Below, in pieces: positions 44,397-55,700 of a DNA stretch of 64,000 nt. Within the stretch, counting starts at the first letter, position 1. Every line of letters begins with the position of its first letter. The notes under the pieces are model-generated. The model did no database searches. It was not told where the DNA came from and worked only from the letters and a program-made list of their open reading frames with translations. Made by a program: the position numbers and the translations under genes. Source of the DNA: PALSA-612 sp963773055 (GTDB lineage: Bacteria > Actinomycetota > Thermoleophilia > Gaiellales > Gaiellaceae); the NCBI GenBank assembly GCA_963773055.1, contig CAVYZL010000006.1:1054001-1118000 (forward strand), written 5' to 3'.

Positions 44397-45496
44397 CAGG
44401 CCGGGACGATGATCACCGGCGTCCCCACCGTCACGTGGTCGAAAAGCCACTCTGCGGAGGGGATCGCCATGCGAATGCAGCCGTGCGACGCCGAGTACCC
44501 GAGCGACGCAGGATCGGGCGTGCCGTGGATGCCGACGGACGGCGAGCTGATACCCATCCACCGGGTCCCGAGCGGGTTGCCAGGACCGGGCGGGATCGGC
44601 GTGGATCCCTGCGCCCACGGCGAGGGCGGCGGGTACCACCACGGGTTGCGCCACATCTGGATGATGTGGAAGCTGCCGGTCGGCGTCGGGTAGATGGCCT
44701 GGCCGGTGGCGACGACGAACGTCCGCACGAGCCGCTCGTGGTCGTAGTAGCGGAGCTGCTTCGAATCGCGGCGGATGACGATGATCGACGAGATCGAAGA
44801 GCTCCGCACCGTCGGCGCCAGCGTGTGCACGACGGCGCGGACAGGCCCGCGGCGGTTGTCGCGAAGCGCCCCCGCGACGACCGCGACCGTCTGCTCCTGC
44901 TTCACCTCGAGGCCCGTGCGCTCCTCGACGATGCGTGGCTTGAGGTGCTGCAGGACGACGTGCGCGTCTCGCATCTCACGATCGCTCTTGCTGGCGAGCG
45001 ACGCCACCCAGCGCCGCACGGAGTCGCCGTTGACGGTGACGACCAATCTCACCGGCGTGCCGGAGCGAGCGGCCATCGCGCGTGCGACCGCACCGTCCAC
45101 GTACGCACGGGCGCCGATCCGCTTCGGTGACACCGAATAGCGCTCTCCGTCGACCGTGACGACGAGCGGTGACGAGAACGCGAGCTTGAGCACGGTGACC
45201 GCGGTCGCGCGTGAGAGACCGCCGACATGGACGCCGCCGATCGTGACGCCCTTCGCGAGATGCGTGCGCCTCGGCTTCGGGCGCGGCTTCGGGCGCGGCG
45301 TCGGGCTCGGCGTCGTCGTCGTCGTCGTCGTCGACGTCGTCTCTGTCGTCGTCGTCGTCTCGGTGGTCGTCGTCTCTGTCGTCGACGTGGTCGTGTCCGC
45401 CGGGCGCGCGACGGAACGGCCCGATGCGACCGACGCCGTGACGACACCGGCCGCCGCCAGGCAGCACAGAAGGATTGCGAGCGCGACCCGCCTCAC
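44396..45496 (-). CDS. L,D-transpeptidase (YkuD) with peptidoglycan-binding region
   Basis: 366 residues. Signal peptide (VALAILLCCLAAAGVVTASV), then a Thr/Glu-rich and Pro-Lys-Arg linker (about 35-85, encoded by GTC-type triplet runs), a region resembling the type 4 peptidoglycan-binding fold (LSRATAVTVLKLAFSSPLVV), and the YkuD catalytic domain with its His and Cys in GIHGTPDPASLGYSASHGC. It forms 3-3 cross-links or anchors proteins in peptidoglycan. The start is GTG at 45496. Confidence 0.93.
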   Translation of the reverse strand: MRRVALAILLCCLAAAGVVTASVASGRSVARPADTTTSTTETTTTETTTTTETTSTTTTTTTPSPTPRPKPRPKPRRTHLAKGVTIGGVHVGGLSRATAVTVLKLAFSSPLVVTVDGERYSVSPKRIGARAYVDGAVARAMAARSGTPVRLVVTVNGDSVRRWVASLASKSDREMRDAHVVLQHLKPRIVEERTGLEVKQEQTVAVVAGALRDNRRGPVRAVVHTLAPTVRSSSISSIIVIRRDSKQLRYYDHERLVRTFVVATGQAIYPTPTGSFHIIQMWRNPWWYPPPSPWAQGSTPIPPGPGNPLGTRWMGISSPSVGIHGTPDPASLGYSASHGCIRMAIPSAEWLFDHVTVGTPVIIVPA

Positions 45497-45578
45497 GCGC
45501 GGAAGTGTATCCCCGGCGTCACGCGACGCACCGCCTCTGCCGTCGATGTTTCGCGCGACCGCGGTTAGACTTCCCGCC

Positions 45579-45815
45579 ATGGCGAAGCCAGCTCGGCGAC
45601 ACGCCGAGCTCGACGAACCGCCGGTTCCTGATCCTGCGGCGATCGAGCACGCGTACCGCTATCACCGGCAGCGGCGTCATGCCCGCATCGAGCGTCGCCG
45701 CGAGCACCGCATCGCACGGATCCGCTTCTGGCTCGTCGCCGCCGGCCTGCTCCTGCTCGCCCTCGTGATCGGCGTCACGATCTGGGACCAGATCCAAACG
45801 CTGTTCGGCCTCTAG
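45579..45815 (+). CDS. Small single-pass membrane protein
   Basis: 78 residues. A strongly basic, charged N-terminal half (HRQRRHARIERRREHRIARI) precedes one transmembrane helix (FWLVAAGLLLLALVIGVTIW) and a short tail. It is probably a positive-inside type II orientation. No family is recognised. It is nine bases upstream of the next membrane-protein gene and divergent from the L,D-transpeptidase (82 bases between starts). Confidence 0.7.
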   Translation: MAKPARRHAELDEPPVPDPAAIEHAYRYHRQRRHARIERRREHRIARIRFWLVAAGLLLLALVIGVTIWDQIQTLFGL

Positions 45816-45824
45816 AGCGACCCG

Positions 45825-46307
45825 ATGGAGCCCCTACGAGACGACCTGGCCACGCCCGCAGCGGCCCCGCCGAGCCCGGCGGCGAGCCATGGCATCTCCC
45901 CCGTGCTCGCGTTCGTCGGCGGACGGGCGTCGTGGGTCGCCGGGATCACGCTTGCACTGTCCGCCTTCATGGGGTGGTACACGGGCACCTCCGTCGAGGG
46001 CCCGGTGCTTTCCGTGCTCGGCTGGAACACCGGAACGATCGGCAAGCTCGTCTTCGTCCTCGGGCTGGCGGTGATCATGCTCTCGCTTCGTGGTCAGATC
46101 GGCGTCGAGCTGCCGCGCAGCCTGCCCGAGAGCGTGATCCTCATCGTCCTCGGAACGACGGCGACGACGCTCGTCCTGATCCGCGTGATCTCGATCCCGG
46201 ACGAGCTCGCGGGCACGAGCAACCGCGGCGTCGGGCTCTGGATCGCCCTCGCGTCGGCGATCACCGTTCTCGTGTCCGGCTTCTTGCGAGCAGGAGAAGA
46301 GCTGTAG
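45825..46307 (+). CDS. Four-helix membrane protein of unknown function
   Basis: 160 residues with a short proline/alanine-rich N-terminus and four hydrophobic segments: WVAGITLALSAFMGWYTG, LVFVLGLAVIMLSLRG, VILIVLGTTATTLVLIRVI and GLWIALASAITVLVSGFL. No catalytic motif is seen. ATG 45825 lies nine bases after the preceding small gene, so the two form a unit. Its 3' end overlaps the opposite PAP2 gene by 47 bases. Confidence 0.72.
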   Translation: MEPLRDDLATPAAAPPSPAASHGISPVLAFVGGRASWVAGITLALSAFMGWYTGTSVEGPVLSVLGWNTGTIGKLVFVLGLAVIMLSLRGQIGVELPRSLPESVILIVLGTTATTLVLIRVISIPDELAGTSNRGVGLWIALASAITVLVSGFLRAGEEL

Positions 46308-46776
46308 CGACGAGGACGCCGAGCGCCGCGCCGGCGAGGACGTCGAGCGGGAAGTGGACGCCGACGTAGAGCCTCGAGAACGCGATGCAGGCGGCAAGCG
46401 CGAGCACGAACGGCCCCAGCCGGGGCACGGAGACGGCAAGGACGACCGCCGCGGCGAAGCTCGTCGCCGCATGGCTCGAAGGAAACGACGAGTTGTCAGG
46501 CGTCCGCACGAGCGGGTCGATGCCGAGCGCCTGCTCGGGCCGCGCCCGGTCGACGGTCTCCTTGAACGCACGTGAAGAGAGGTCGGCGAGGACGACGGCG
46601 GTGAGGACGCCGGCGAAGATCCACGGCCGCCGGAGCCAGAGCGCGATCGCCGCGCCGAGCACGAGCCAGACGACCCCGAAGGCGCCTGCATACGTGAGAC
46701 CGACGAAGACGGGATCGAGCGCCCCGACGCGGTGAGCCGTGATCCACCGTTCGAGGTGCTCGTCGGCGCGGATCAG
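46261..46776 (-). CDS. PAP2-family membrane phosphatase
   Basis: About 171 residues of polytopic phosphatidic-acid-phosphatase type 2. The three-part signature is KETVDRARPEQ, NSSFPSSHAATSFA and FSRLYVGVHFPLDVLAG. It probably dephosphorylates lipid phosphates such as undecaprenyl pyrophosphate. The conserved N-terminus (DEHLERWITAHRVGALDPV) extends upstream of the first GTG (46662) to a CTG at 46776, which overlaps the upstream TGA (CTGA). I therefore place the start at CTG, although experimental confirmation is lacking. Confidence 0.82.
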   Translation of the reverse strand: MIRADEHLERWITAHRVGALDPVFVGLTYAGAFGVVWLVLGAAIALWLRRPWIFAGVLTAVVLADLSSRAFKETVDRARPEQALGIDPLVRTPDNSSFPSSHAATSFAAAVVLAVSVPRLGPFVLALAACIAFSRLYVGVHFPLDVLAGAALGVLVATALLLLARSRTRER

Positions 46777-46997
46777 GGCGAGGTGACGGTGGTCGTCACG
46801 GTCACCGTCGTCGCCGGGACGGGCACGACCGTCTGAACGCGCGTCTGCGAGGGACCGGTCTGACCGCTCGGCTCAGTCACCTGGCCGAGCGCCACGCCGA
46901 GCAGGAAGATCGCAGCTGCCGCCAGCGCGACGACGACAGCCCGGACGAGCCGTCGTCGCGAGGACCGCCTCGATCGTGGCCGGCCGGCAGCGCTCAC
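46773..46997 (-). CDS. Small membrane protein with Thr/Val tail
   Basis: 74 residues from GTG 46997, which overlaps the stop of the gene before it (GTGA). A basic N-terminus (GRPRSRRSSRRRLVRA) precedes one transmembrane helix (VVVALAAAAIFLLGVALG) and an extracytoplasmic tail ending in alternating Val/Thr (TTVTVTTTVTSP). No family is recognised. Confidence 0.65.
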   Translation of the reverse strand: MSAAGRPRSRRSSRRRLVRAVVVALAAAAIFLLGVALGQVTEPSGQTGPSQTRVQTVVPVPATTVTVTTTVTSP

Positions 46998-47305
46998 GGG
47001 ACGTAGTCTCGCGCTCCGCGCGCGTAGAGGTGAAACGCCGCGTCGGTGGCGACGCTCGCTGTCCGCACCCAGCGCTGTCCTGTCGACCGCTCGGCGATCG
47101 CAGCCAGCGCCCAGCGGTCGGAGCCGTCGTAAGCGGCCGCCAGCTCCCCGAGCGTGAACAATCCGCCGATTCTCCGCCTCAGCGCCTCCGTCACTGCCTC
47201 CATCTGCTCGACGAGATGTGGATCGATCGCGCCATGAGGCCCCGACGACACGCCCCGAAACGCCTCGTCCCACTGCTGTCGGACGACGCTGACCCGGTCG
47301 CTCAC
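46994..47305 (-). CDS. Uncharacterised helical protein downstream of DUF501
   Basis: 103 residues. SDRVSVVRQQWDEAFRGV begins a mainly helical chain with GGLFTLGELAAAYDGSDRWA; no motif is recognised. GTG 47305 overlaps the DUF501 stop by four bases, and its own stop overlaps the next start, so it sits inside a coupled operon. In Mycobacterium this place is taken by ppx2, which is absent here. Confidence 0.68.
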   Translation of the reverse strand: MSDRVSVVRQQWDEAFRGVSSGPHGAIDPHLVEQMEAVTEALRRRIGGLFTLGELAAAYDGSDRWALAAIAERSTGQRWVRTASVATDAAFHLYARGARDYVP

Positions 47306-47823
47306 CGCGCGGATGGTAAAGGTCGGTCGAGGCAGCATTCGTCGTCGGGAAAGAGCTCGCCCAGCTCCGTGACGATCCTGCCCCCGAGCAGGTACCCCGG
47401 CCGTGCGAGCGCGAACGCCACGTGCGCGTGGAGGCACTTGAGCTGGCGCGGGCTCGACGCGCCGCCGATCCCAAGCGAAAGCGAGGCCCCGGCATCCGGC
47501 CCGAGCTGCCCGTCGGCGAGCTCGCGCCTGAGCTCGCGCTGCTCTTCCGTCGCGGCGTCGAGGCTAGCCGAGAGCTCGGCGTCCTCGGCGGCGAGAGCGC
47601 TCCAGCGCTCGACGCCTCCGCCCGCCTCGAGCCGCGAGACAGCCGAAACGGCCGCCGGGCACGTGAGGTAGAAGGTGGTCGGAAACGGCGTGCCGGCGTC
47701 GTCATATGGCGACTGCTCGGTCACGGCGGGGGCGCCCCACGGACAGCGGACGACGACACGCCGTGCCGCCCTCGGCGGCCGCCCGAGCTGCCGCTCGAGA
47801 ACGGCGCGATCCTCCGCGTTCAC
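47302..47823 (-). CDS. DUF501 protein
   Basis: 173-residue actinobacterial DUF501 protein. VVRCPWGAPAVTEQSPYDD and PFPTTFYLTCP open it, and KCLHAHVAFALARPGYLLGG with several Cys/His closes it (CECC-type metal candidates). Its function is unknown. The position downstream of eno and divIC is conserved across Actinobacteria. Start GTG 47823; stop overlaps the next gene (GTGA). Confidence 0.9.
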   Translation of the reverse strand: MNAEDRAVLERQLGRPPRAARRVVVRCPWGAPAVTEQSPYDDAGTPFPTTFYLTCPAAVSAVSRLEAGGGVERWSALAAEDAELSASLDAATEEQRELRRELADGQLGPDAGASLSLGIGGASSPRQLKCLHAHVAFALARPGYLLGGRIVTELGELFPDDECCLDRPLPSAR

Positions 47824-47833
47824 GGCGCGGTTC

Positions 47834-48175
47834 CTAGTCGGAGTGCGCTACGTGCCGCGCCCGGCGCCACGCCTCGATGCCCTTGACGATGTACAGCTCC
47901 TCGTCGGGCCGGACGAGACCGAGCCTGCGCGCCTCGCGCACGAGGGTCGCACCGCTCTCGTCGAGCGCGAGCCGGCGCTGCAGGTCGCGGCGGTCGTGCT
48001 TCAGCCGCCGAACCTCGGCTTTCCGCTCCGCCAGAGAGGTCGAGGTGCGCATGTACGCCTGCACGGGCCGGTAGTAGAGAAACGCCGTCAGCGCGATGCC
48101 TGCGATCAGCAGAATGCCGACGCGGCGCCGGATGCGAATCCGACGGCTCCGACGAGCACGCTCCTCCCCTCGCAT
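47834..48175 (-). CDS. divIC: FtsB/DivIC-type septum formation initiator
   Basis: 113 residues: basic N-terminus, one transmembrane helix (VGILLIAGIALTAFLYY), then a coiled coil (SLAERKAEVRRLKHDRRDLQRRLA) and a conserved tail with ARRLGLVRPDEELYIV. This is the layout of FtsB/DivIC, a bitopic divisome protein that works with FtsL and FtsQ/DivIB. It is located between pyk and DUF501, as is usual apart from the pyk insertion. Confidence 0.92.
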   Translation of the reverse strand: MRGEERARRSRRIRIRRRVGILLIAGIALTAFLYYRPVQAYMRTSTSLAERKAEVRRLKHDRRDLQRRLALDESGATLVREARRLGLVRPDEELYIVKGIEAWRRARHVAHSD

Positions 48176-48222
48176 GGGTCTCCGGTTCGCGCAGAGCCGC
48201 GCCGCTCCTGCTCACGCCTCGG

Positions 48223-49626
48223 CTAGACGACGTCGACCTTGATCACGTTCGTCCCGCCCGGGACGTTGACGAGCGTGCCGGCGGTGATCACGATCCGGTC
48301 GCCGCTCTCGACGATCCCGGCCTCGCGCGCGGTCTCGACCGACAGCGTCCACAGCTCCTCGACGTCTTCGTACTCCCCCGTCAGCAGCGGCACGACGCCC
48401 CACTCGAGCGCGAGCATACGTGCGGTCTCCTCGTTGCGCGTGATCGCAACGATCGGTCGCCGCGGACGCAGCCGCGCAACCGCGGTCGCTGTCCGACCGC
48501 TGAACGTCGGGACGAGGATCGCGCGCGCGTGCACGGCTTCGGCGATGTCGCAGGCGGCGTTAGAGATGGCATCGCCGATCGTCGGCTCGTCGCCCGCCGC
48601 CGGCAGCTCGTGCCGATGCCCGAGGCTCGGCTCGACGACACGCGCGATCAGATCCATGGTCGCCACCGCCTCCACGGGGTACTCGCCGATCGCCGTCTCC
48701 TCGGACAGCATCAGCGCCGATGTGCCGTCGAGGATCGCGTTCGCGACGTCGCTCGCCTCGGCACGTGTCGGCTCCGGAGCGTGGAGCATCGACTCGAGCA
48801 TCTGCGTCGCGGTGATCACGGGCCGCCCGCGGTCGAGAGCCGTCGCGATCATGCGCTTCTGGAGGAGCGGCACGGCCGACGGCCCCATCTCGACGCCGAG
48901 GTCCCCGCGCGCCACCATCACCGCGTCGGCCTCGACGACTATCGCCTCGAGCGCCTGGATCGCCTCGGCCTTCTCGATCTTGGCGATCACGCGCGCGCTC
49001 GAGCCCGCGTCCGTGATCAGCTGCCGCAGCTCGCGGACGTCGTCCGGCGACCGGACGAAGGACAGCGCGACGAAGTCGACCCCGAGCTCGAGCGCGAAGG
49101 CGAGGTCGTCGCGATCCTTCGCCGTCACGGACGGGATCGGCAGCGATACGCCCGGCAGGTTGACGCCTTTGTGCGCGGAGACGGTGCCGCCGACCACGAC
49201 CGTGCATACCGCGCGGCGCTTGTCCACCCGCTCCACGGAGAGCCGAACATGGCCGTCGTCGATCAGGATGTCGTGACCGGGCATGAGCACGTCGCCGATC
49301 ACCTCCGGCGCGACGGGCAAGTCGACGTGGCTGCCGGCGGGGCCGACGACGACCTCCTGCCCGTGCTCGAGCGTGACCGGCGCGGCAAGATCGCCGATCC
49401 GGAGCTTCGGGCCCTGGAGGTCCGCGATCAGCGCGACCGGGTGGCCGATCGCGGTCTTCGCCTCCCGCACGGAGTCCGCCGACGCCTGATGCATCTCGTG
49501 CGTGCCGTGCGACAGATTGAGGCGTGCCACGTCGAGCCCGGCGGCCACGAGCGCGTCGATCCGCCCAGCCGACGCGGGGCCGAGCGTGGCGACGATCTTC
49601 GTTCGGCGGGGAGCCTCGGCGGCCAC
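48223..49626 (-). CDS. pyk: Pyruvate kinase
   Basis: 467-residue glycolytic enzyme forming ATP and pyruvate from PEP. RTKIVATLGPAS is the N-terminal signature, IAKIEKAEAI carries the catalytic Lys, MVARGDLGVEMG the Mg site, and the C-terminal allosteric domain follows (FSGRTATAVARLRPRRPI). The start is GTG at 49626. It lies directly downstream of eno with 37 bases between, so the last two steps of glycolysis are encoded together, an insertion relative to mycobacterial gene order. Confidence 0.96.
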   Translation of the reverse strand: MAAEAPRRTKIVATLGPASAGRIDALVAAGLDVARLNLSHGTHEMHQASADSVREAKTAIGHPVALIADLQGPKLRIGDLAAPVTLEHGQEVVVGPAGSHVDLPVAPEVIGDVLMPGHDILIDDGHVRLSVERVDKRRAVCTVVVGGTVSAHKGVNLPGVSLPIPSVTAKDRDDLAFALELGVDFVALSFVRSPDDVRELRQLITDAGSSARVIAKIEKAEAIQALEAIVVEADAVMVARGDLGVEMGPSAVPLLQKRMIATALDRGRPVITATQMLESMLHAPEPTRAEASDVANAILDGTSALMLSEETAIGEYPVEAVATMDLIARVVEPSLGHRHELPAAGDEPTIGDAISNAACDIAEAVHARAILVPTFSGRTATAVARLRPRRPIVAITRNEETARMLALEWGVVPLLTGEYEDVEELWTLSVETAREAGIVESGDRIVITAGTLVNVPGGTNVIKVDVV

Positions 49627-49663
49627 GAGGGCCAGACTAGCGCAGCGTTTCCGCGGGAATTGG

Positions 49664-50934
<1,271 letters not shown>

Positions 50935-50938
<4 letters not shown>

Positions 50939-51732
50939 CGGAGCATCTCCTTCGCCTCGTCGTAATACCGCATCTGGCCGTCAAGGTCGAGCGCAGCCCA
51001 CGCCTCTCCGCGCTCGGAGGCGAGGGTCATCGCCCGTTCGACGCGCTCGACGAACTTCTGGCTCGTCCTGCGGAGCGCCAGCTCGGGGTCGACGTTGAGC
51101 TTGGCGGCGACACCGACCGCCGTGAAGAGGACGTCGCCGAGCTCGTCGACGAGCGCAGGCTCGGGCTCCGTCTCCGGCGGTGGGGTCCCGCGGCGCTCGA
51201 TCTCCGTGCGCAGCTCTGCGAGCTCGTCTTCGAGATGCCCGAGCGGGCCGAGGGCGTCCGGATACTCGAAGCGGGCTGCGGCCGCGCGGCGCAGCGTCTT
51301 TCGCGCATAGAGCAGAGCCGGGAGCGACTCCGGGAGATCGTGGAACGCTCCTGAGCGCCCGTCCTCCTTCGCCTTCAAGTCCTCCCAGCGCTCCTTGACA
51401 GCGCCCGCCGTGTCGGGCGTCCGCGCGTCCGCGAACACGTGCGGATGGCGTCGAACGAGCTTGTCGTGGGCTGCTCGGGCGACCGTCTCGAGATCGCCGG
51501 CGCCGCGCTCCTCAAGCAGAAGCGCGAGGAAGAACGTCTGGTAGAGGAGGTCGCCGAGCTCGTCGACGAGCTTCGCGTCATCTGCCTGGAGCGCGGCGTC
51601 CGCCACCTCGTAGGCCTCCTCGACCGTGTGCGGGACGATCGTCACGGCCGTCTGCTCCCGGTCCCAGGGACAATCGCGCCGGAGGCGGACGGTCAGCGCC
51701 TGAAGGTCGAGCAGCGCCTGCGGGAAGGTCAA
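50935..51732 (-). CDS. mazG: Nucleoside triphosphate pyrophosphohydrolase MazG
   Basis: 265 residues with two MazG modules; removes aberrant NTPs. The conserved DCPWDREQT, EEAYEVADAAL and DELGDLLYQTFF give the Mg-binding E-x2-E/E-x2-D set in the first module, and VDELGDVLFTAVGVAAKL the second. TTG at 51732 overlaps the stop of the upstream peptidyl-prolyl isomerase gene (TTGA). It is followed by eno with a CTGA overlap, as in mycobacteria (mazG then eno). Confidence 0.92.
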
Positions 51733-52737
51733 CCCGTCGACGTCGCCGTCGTCGACGGGGGTGCGAAGCCCGTGGCGTACTTGATCTTGTCGGCGTACTT
51801 CTGGTTCAGCTGGTTGAGCCACACGGACACCGCGTTCGACTGGGCCGTGCTCTGAAGCGTCTGGCGGATGCTTGCCTTGGCGTCGGCGAGCGAGGTGGTC
51901 TTCGCCTGCTCGAGGGGGCCGAGGGCAGTGATCACGTGCCAGCCGAACCGCGTGTGCACCGGCTTGGAGATCGCCTTCGTCTTCAGCGCGAACGCAGCCT
52001 TCTCGAACGGCGGCACGGCCTCGCCCTTCTGGATCGTCATCTTCCCGCCGACCGACTTCGAGCTGTCGATCGAGTACTTCTGCGCGAGCTTCGTCGAAGT
52101 CCCCGCCGTTCTGGAGCTGCCTGTAGATCGAGTTCGCGAGCGCCTTTGACTTGACGAGGATGTGCGCGATCTGCCGCGATTCCTTCTGCTGGTAGACGTC
52201 GGCGTGCGTGCGGTAGTAAGCCTCGATCTCCGCGTCCGACACCTTCGCCGACGAGCTGACCTTCTTGAAGATCGCGTCGGCGAGCAGCGACGAGCGAAGC
52301 TCCTCGCGCACGCGTGCGTCGGTGAGCTTCTGCTTCTTGAGCGACTGCCGGTACTTCTTCTCGCTCCCCGCGAAGAACTGCTTGATCGCGCTCTGGAGCC
52401 GTTCGTCGACCTGCTTGTCGGTCACCGTCACGCCCAGCTCCTTCGCCTGCTGCTCGAGCTGGATCTTCTTCACGAGGTACTGAAGAGCGTCCTGCTGGAT
52501 CGCCTGGTATTGCTCGGAGCCGGCCGCCGGAAGCTTCTGGCCCTGCGCCTCGAGCCGGTCCGTCGCCTGTGACACGACCTCGTCGAGCTCCGTCTGGCTG
52601 ATCTCGACACCGTTGACGTTGGCGACGATGCCTGTCCCGAGCGAGCTGCTCCCACCGCCGCCGCAGCCCGCGAACGCGACAGTAGCCGCGAGAGCGACGA
52701 GTAGGAGGGCAATGCACCGGGCGACTGAGCGAGACAT
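51729..52737 (-). pseudogene. SurA/PpiC-type lipoprotein chaperone, frameshifted in the middle
   Basis: Exported peptidyl-prolyl isomerase/chaperone, about 335 residues when repaired. The signal peptide ends in the lipobox AFAGC. A SurA-N-like helical region (ELGVTVTDKQVDERLQS) precedes the parvulin domain (ESRQIAHILVKSKA ... TRFGWHVITALG). The reading frame breaks at NGGDF: an extra base at about 52092 (GACGAAG where GACAAG is expected) moves KLAQKYSIDSSKSVGGKMTI to the next frame, which runs to TGA 51729. Between mfd and mazG, the position of LpqU in mycobacteria. Confidence 0.87.
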
Positions 52738-52757
52738 CGTTCAAAAAGCGCCCTCAA

Positions 52758-55700
52758 CTACTGGCGCACAGCGAGGATAGCAGCGAGCAACTCGAGCCCT
52801 TCGGGGAACCGCTCGCACCTCGCGGACAGCTCACGCTTGGGTGCGGAGTAGGCTGCGCTCGGCACCGATGCACGGATATCAGCGACGTCTTCCGCCCCGA
52901 GGAGGAGCGGACCGACCGTCATCCGGCCCGAGTGAAAGACGAGGTAGTCTGCGCCCGCCGCCGCGAGCCTCAGCTTCGCCTCCTGGATCGCGAACAGGTT
53001 CTCGACCGGCTCGGGAGGGTCGCCGTAGCGGTCCTCGAGCGCGGCGTGGATCTCGCGCAGCTCGTCGTCTGACACGGCGAGCGCGAGCCGCCGGTGGATG
53101 TCGATCTTGAGCGCCTCCGAACCGACGTAGTCGGCCGGCACGTACGCGTCGATCCGGGCGTCGACACGAACCGGCCGCTGAGTCGCCTGCGGCGTGCCCG
53201 CCAGCTCGGCGACGGCCTCGTTCAGGAGGTCGACGTAGAGCTCGAAACCGACCGCGGCCACGTGCCCGGACTGCTCGGCGCCGAGCAGCTCGCCGGCGCC
53301 TCTGATCTCGAGGTCGCGCATCGCGATCGCGAAGCCGGAGCCGAGCTCGGTGTGGTCGGCGAGCGTCGCGAGCCGTGCCCGGGCCTCCTCGGTCAGCTCC
53401 GCAGCCTCGGGGAAGAACAGGTACGCGTGCGCCGGGACGTCCGACCGGCCGACGCGGCCACGGATCTGGTAGAGCTGCGCGAGCCCGAGCAGGTCGGCCC
53501 GCTCGACGACGAGCGTGTTCGCCTGCGGTATGTCGAGACCCGACTCGATGATCGTCGTCGAGACGAGCACATCGGCATCGCCTCGGAGGAACTCCATCAT
53601 CCGGCGCTCGAGCTCCTGCTCCCGCATCTGGCCGTGGGCGACGAGGATCCGAAGGCGAGGGCAGAGCTCCTCGAGCTTCTGTGCCGCCTCCTCGATCGTC
53701 TCCACGCGGTTGTGGAGGTAGAACGCCTGCCCGCCGCGCTCGGTCTCACGATCGAGCGCGATCTTCACGAGCTCCGCGTCGTACTCCCCCACGTGGGTGC
53801 GGATCGGCCGCCGACCTTCCGGCGGCGTCTCGATCAGAGAGATGTCGCGGAGCCCTGACAGCGACATGTGCAGCGTCCGCGGGATCGGCGTCGCCGTCAG
53901 CGACAGGACATCGACTTCCAGGCGGAGCTGGCGCAGGAGCTCCTTCTGCGCGACGCCGAATCGCTGCTCCTCGTCGATCACGACGAGCCCGAGGCTCTTC
54001 GGCAGGACGTCACGCGACAGCGCTCGATGGGTGCCGATGAGGACGTCGACCTTCCCGGACGAGAAACCTGCCAGGGCTTGCTTGATCTCAGCCGGCTTGC
54101 GGAACCGAGACACCATCTCGACCTCGACCGGGAAGTCCGCGAAGCGTGCGCGGAACGTGCTCCAGTGTTGCTGCGCGAGGATCGTGGTCGGCGCGAGGAA
54201 CAGCGTCTGCCGGCCGTTGAGCGCCGCGGCGAACGCAGCCCGGACAGCCACCTCCGTCTTCCCGAAGCCCACGTCGCCACAGATCAGCCGGTCCATCGGC
54301 CGTGGCGACTCGAGGTCCTCCTTCACCGCCTCGATCGCAGCCAGCTGGTCGTCCGTCTCTCTGTAGGGGAAGGCAGCCTCGAGGCGCTCGAGCCAGCTGT
54401 TGGTCAGGTCGTAGGCGAGGCCCTCGGCCTGGCGGCGCTTCGCATAGAGGGCGAGCAGCTCGCCTGCGAGCTCGCGGGCGGCCGATCGTGCGCGGTTCTT
54501 GAGCAGCTGCCAGGCGCGGCCGCCGAGCTGGGCAAGCGCCGGGGCTCGGCCGCCGCTGCCGACGTAGCGCGAGACCTTGTCCACCTGGTCGTGCGGGACG
54601 TAGAGCCGGTCGTCGCCGCGAAACGCGATGAAGAGGTAGTCCCGCGTAACCCCGGCCACCGTCTTCGTCTCGAACCCGAGCAGCTTCCCGACGCCGTGGT
54701 CTTCGTGCACGACGTAGTCGCCCGACCTCAGGTCGGCGAACGACTGGAGCGCGCGCCCGATACGGGACGGTCTCGCGGCCCGCCGCCGCAGGATCTGGTT
54801 CTCGGGGATCAGCGCGAGGCCGAGCGCACGCCAGACGAAGCCCTGGCGCGCCGGAGACGCGACGAACAGCAGCTCGCCGTCATCCGACAGGCGCGTCGGC
54901 ACGTCCACGACACTCGCCTCGACCCTGCGCAGGAGCTTCTGTGTCCGGAGCGCGTCGCCCCGGTGGGGGAACGTGACGACGACGCGCAGCCCGCTGCGGA
55001 CGAGCGAGCCGAGCTCGCGCTCGGCTTCTGCGAGCCCGCGCGCGGCGAGCGCGGGCCGCTGCGCCTCGAACTCGTGCTCCTGGCCGGCGGGCAGCGGATC
55101 GATCGCCGCACCTTTCGGCTTGTGCTCGACGTCGAGCTCGCGCCAGCGCTCGACAACGGCGTCGGGTCGCCAGACGAGGTCGGGCTCTCGGTCGAGCGGC
55201 GGCACGCGGTCGCCGCCCTCGTCTCCCTCCGTCGCCTCAGCCGCCGGGTAGACGGTGACGGCGTCGAGCGTGCGCAAGGCGCGCTGGGTGTAGGGCGAGA
55301 ACGCGCGGATCGCCTCCACCTCGTCCCCGAACAGCTCGACGCGGACGGGATCGCGGCCCGTCGTCGGGAAGACGTCCAGGATCCCGCCGCGTACGGCGAT
55401 CTGCCCACGCTCCTCGACGCGTTCGACCCGCTCGTACCCGGCCAGCACGATCCGTTCGACGAGCTCCTCGAGACCGGCACCCTCTCCGGGCGAGATCGTC
55501 ACCGGATCGGGGCGCCGCTCCGGCAGCGGCAGCGGCTCGACGAGGCCAGCCGCGGAGACACAGACGAGCCCGCCCTGAGAGAGGACGTCGAGCGCTCGTG
55601 CGCGCTCGCCGACGAGGTGCGGAGGCGGTTGCAGGCCCGAGCCGAGCGCGACACCGCGACTCGGCATGAAGGCGACGGAAGCTCCCTCGGTGAACCAGGC

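Noticed and set aside
45290..45400. GTC-rich triplet run that could be taken for a tandem repeat or CRISPR-like array
   Set aside because: It encodes the Thr/Glu and Pro-Lys-Arg linker of the L,D-transpeptidase in frame; no spacer-repeat periodicity.
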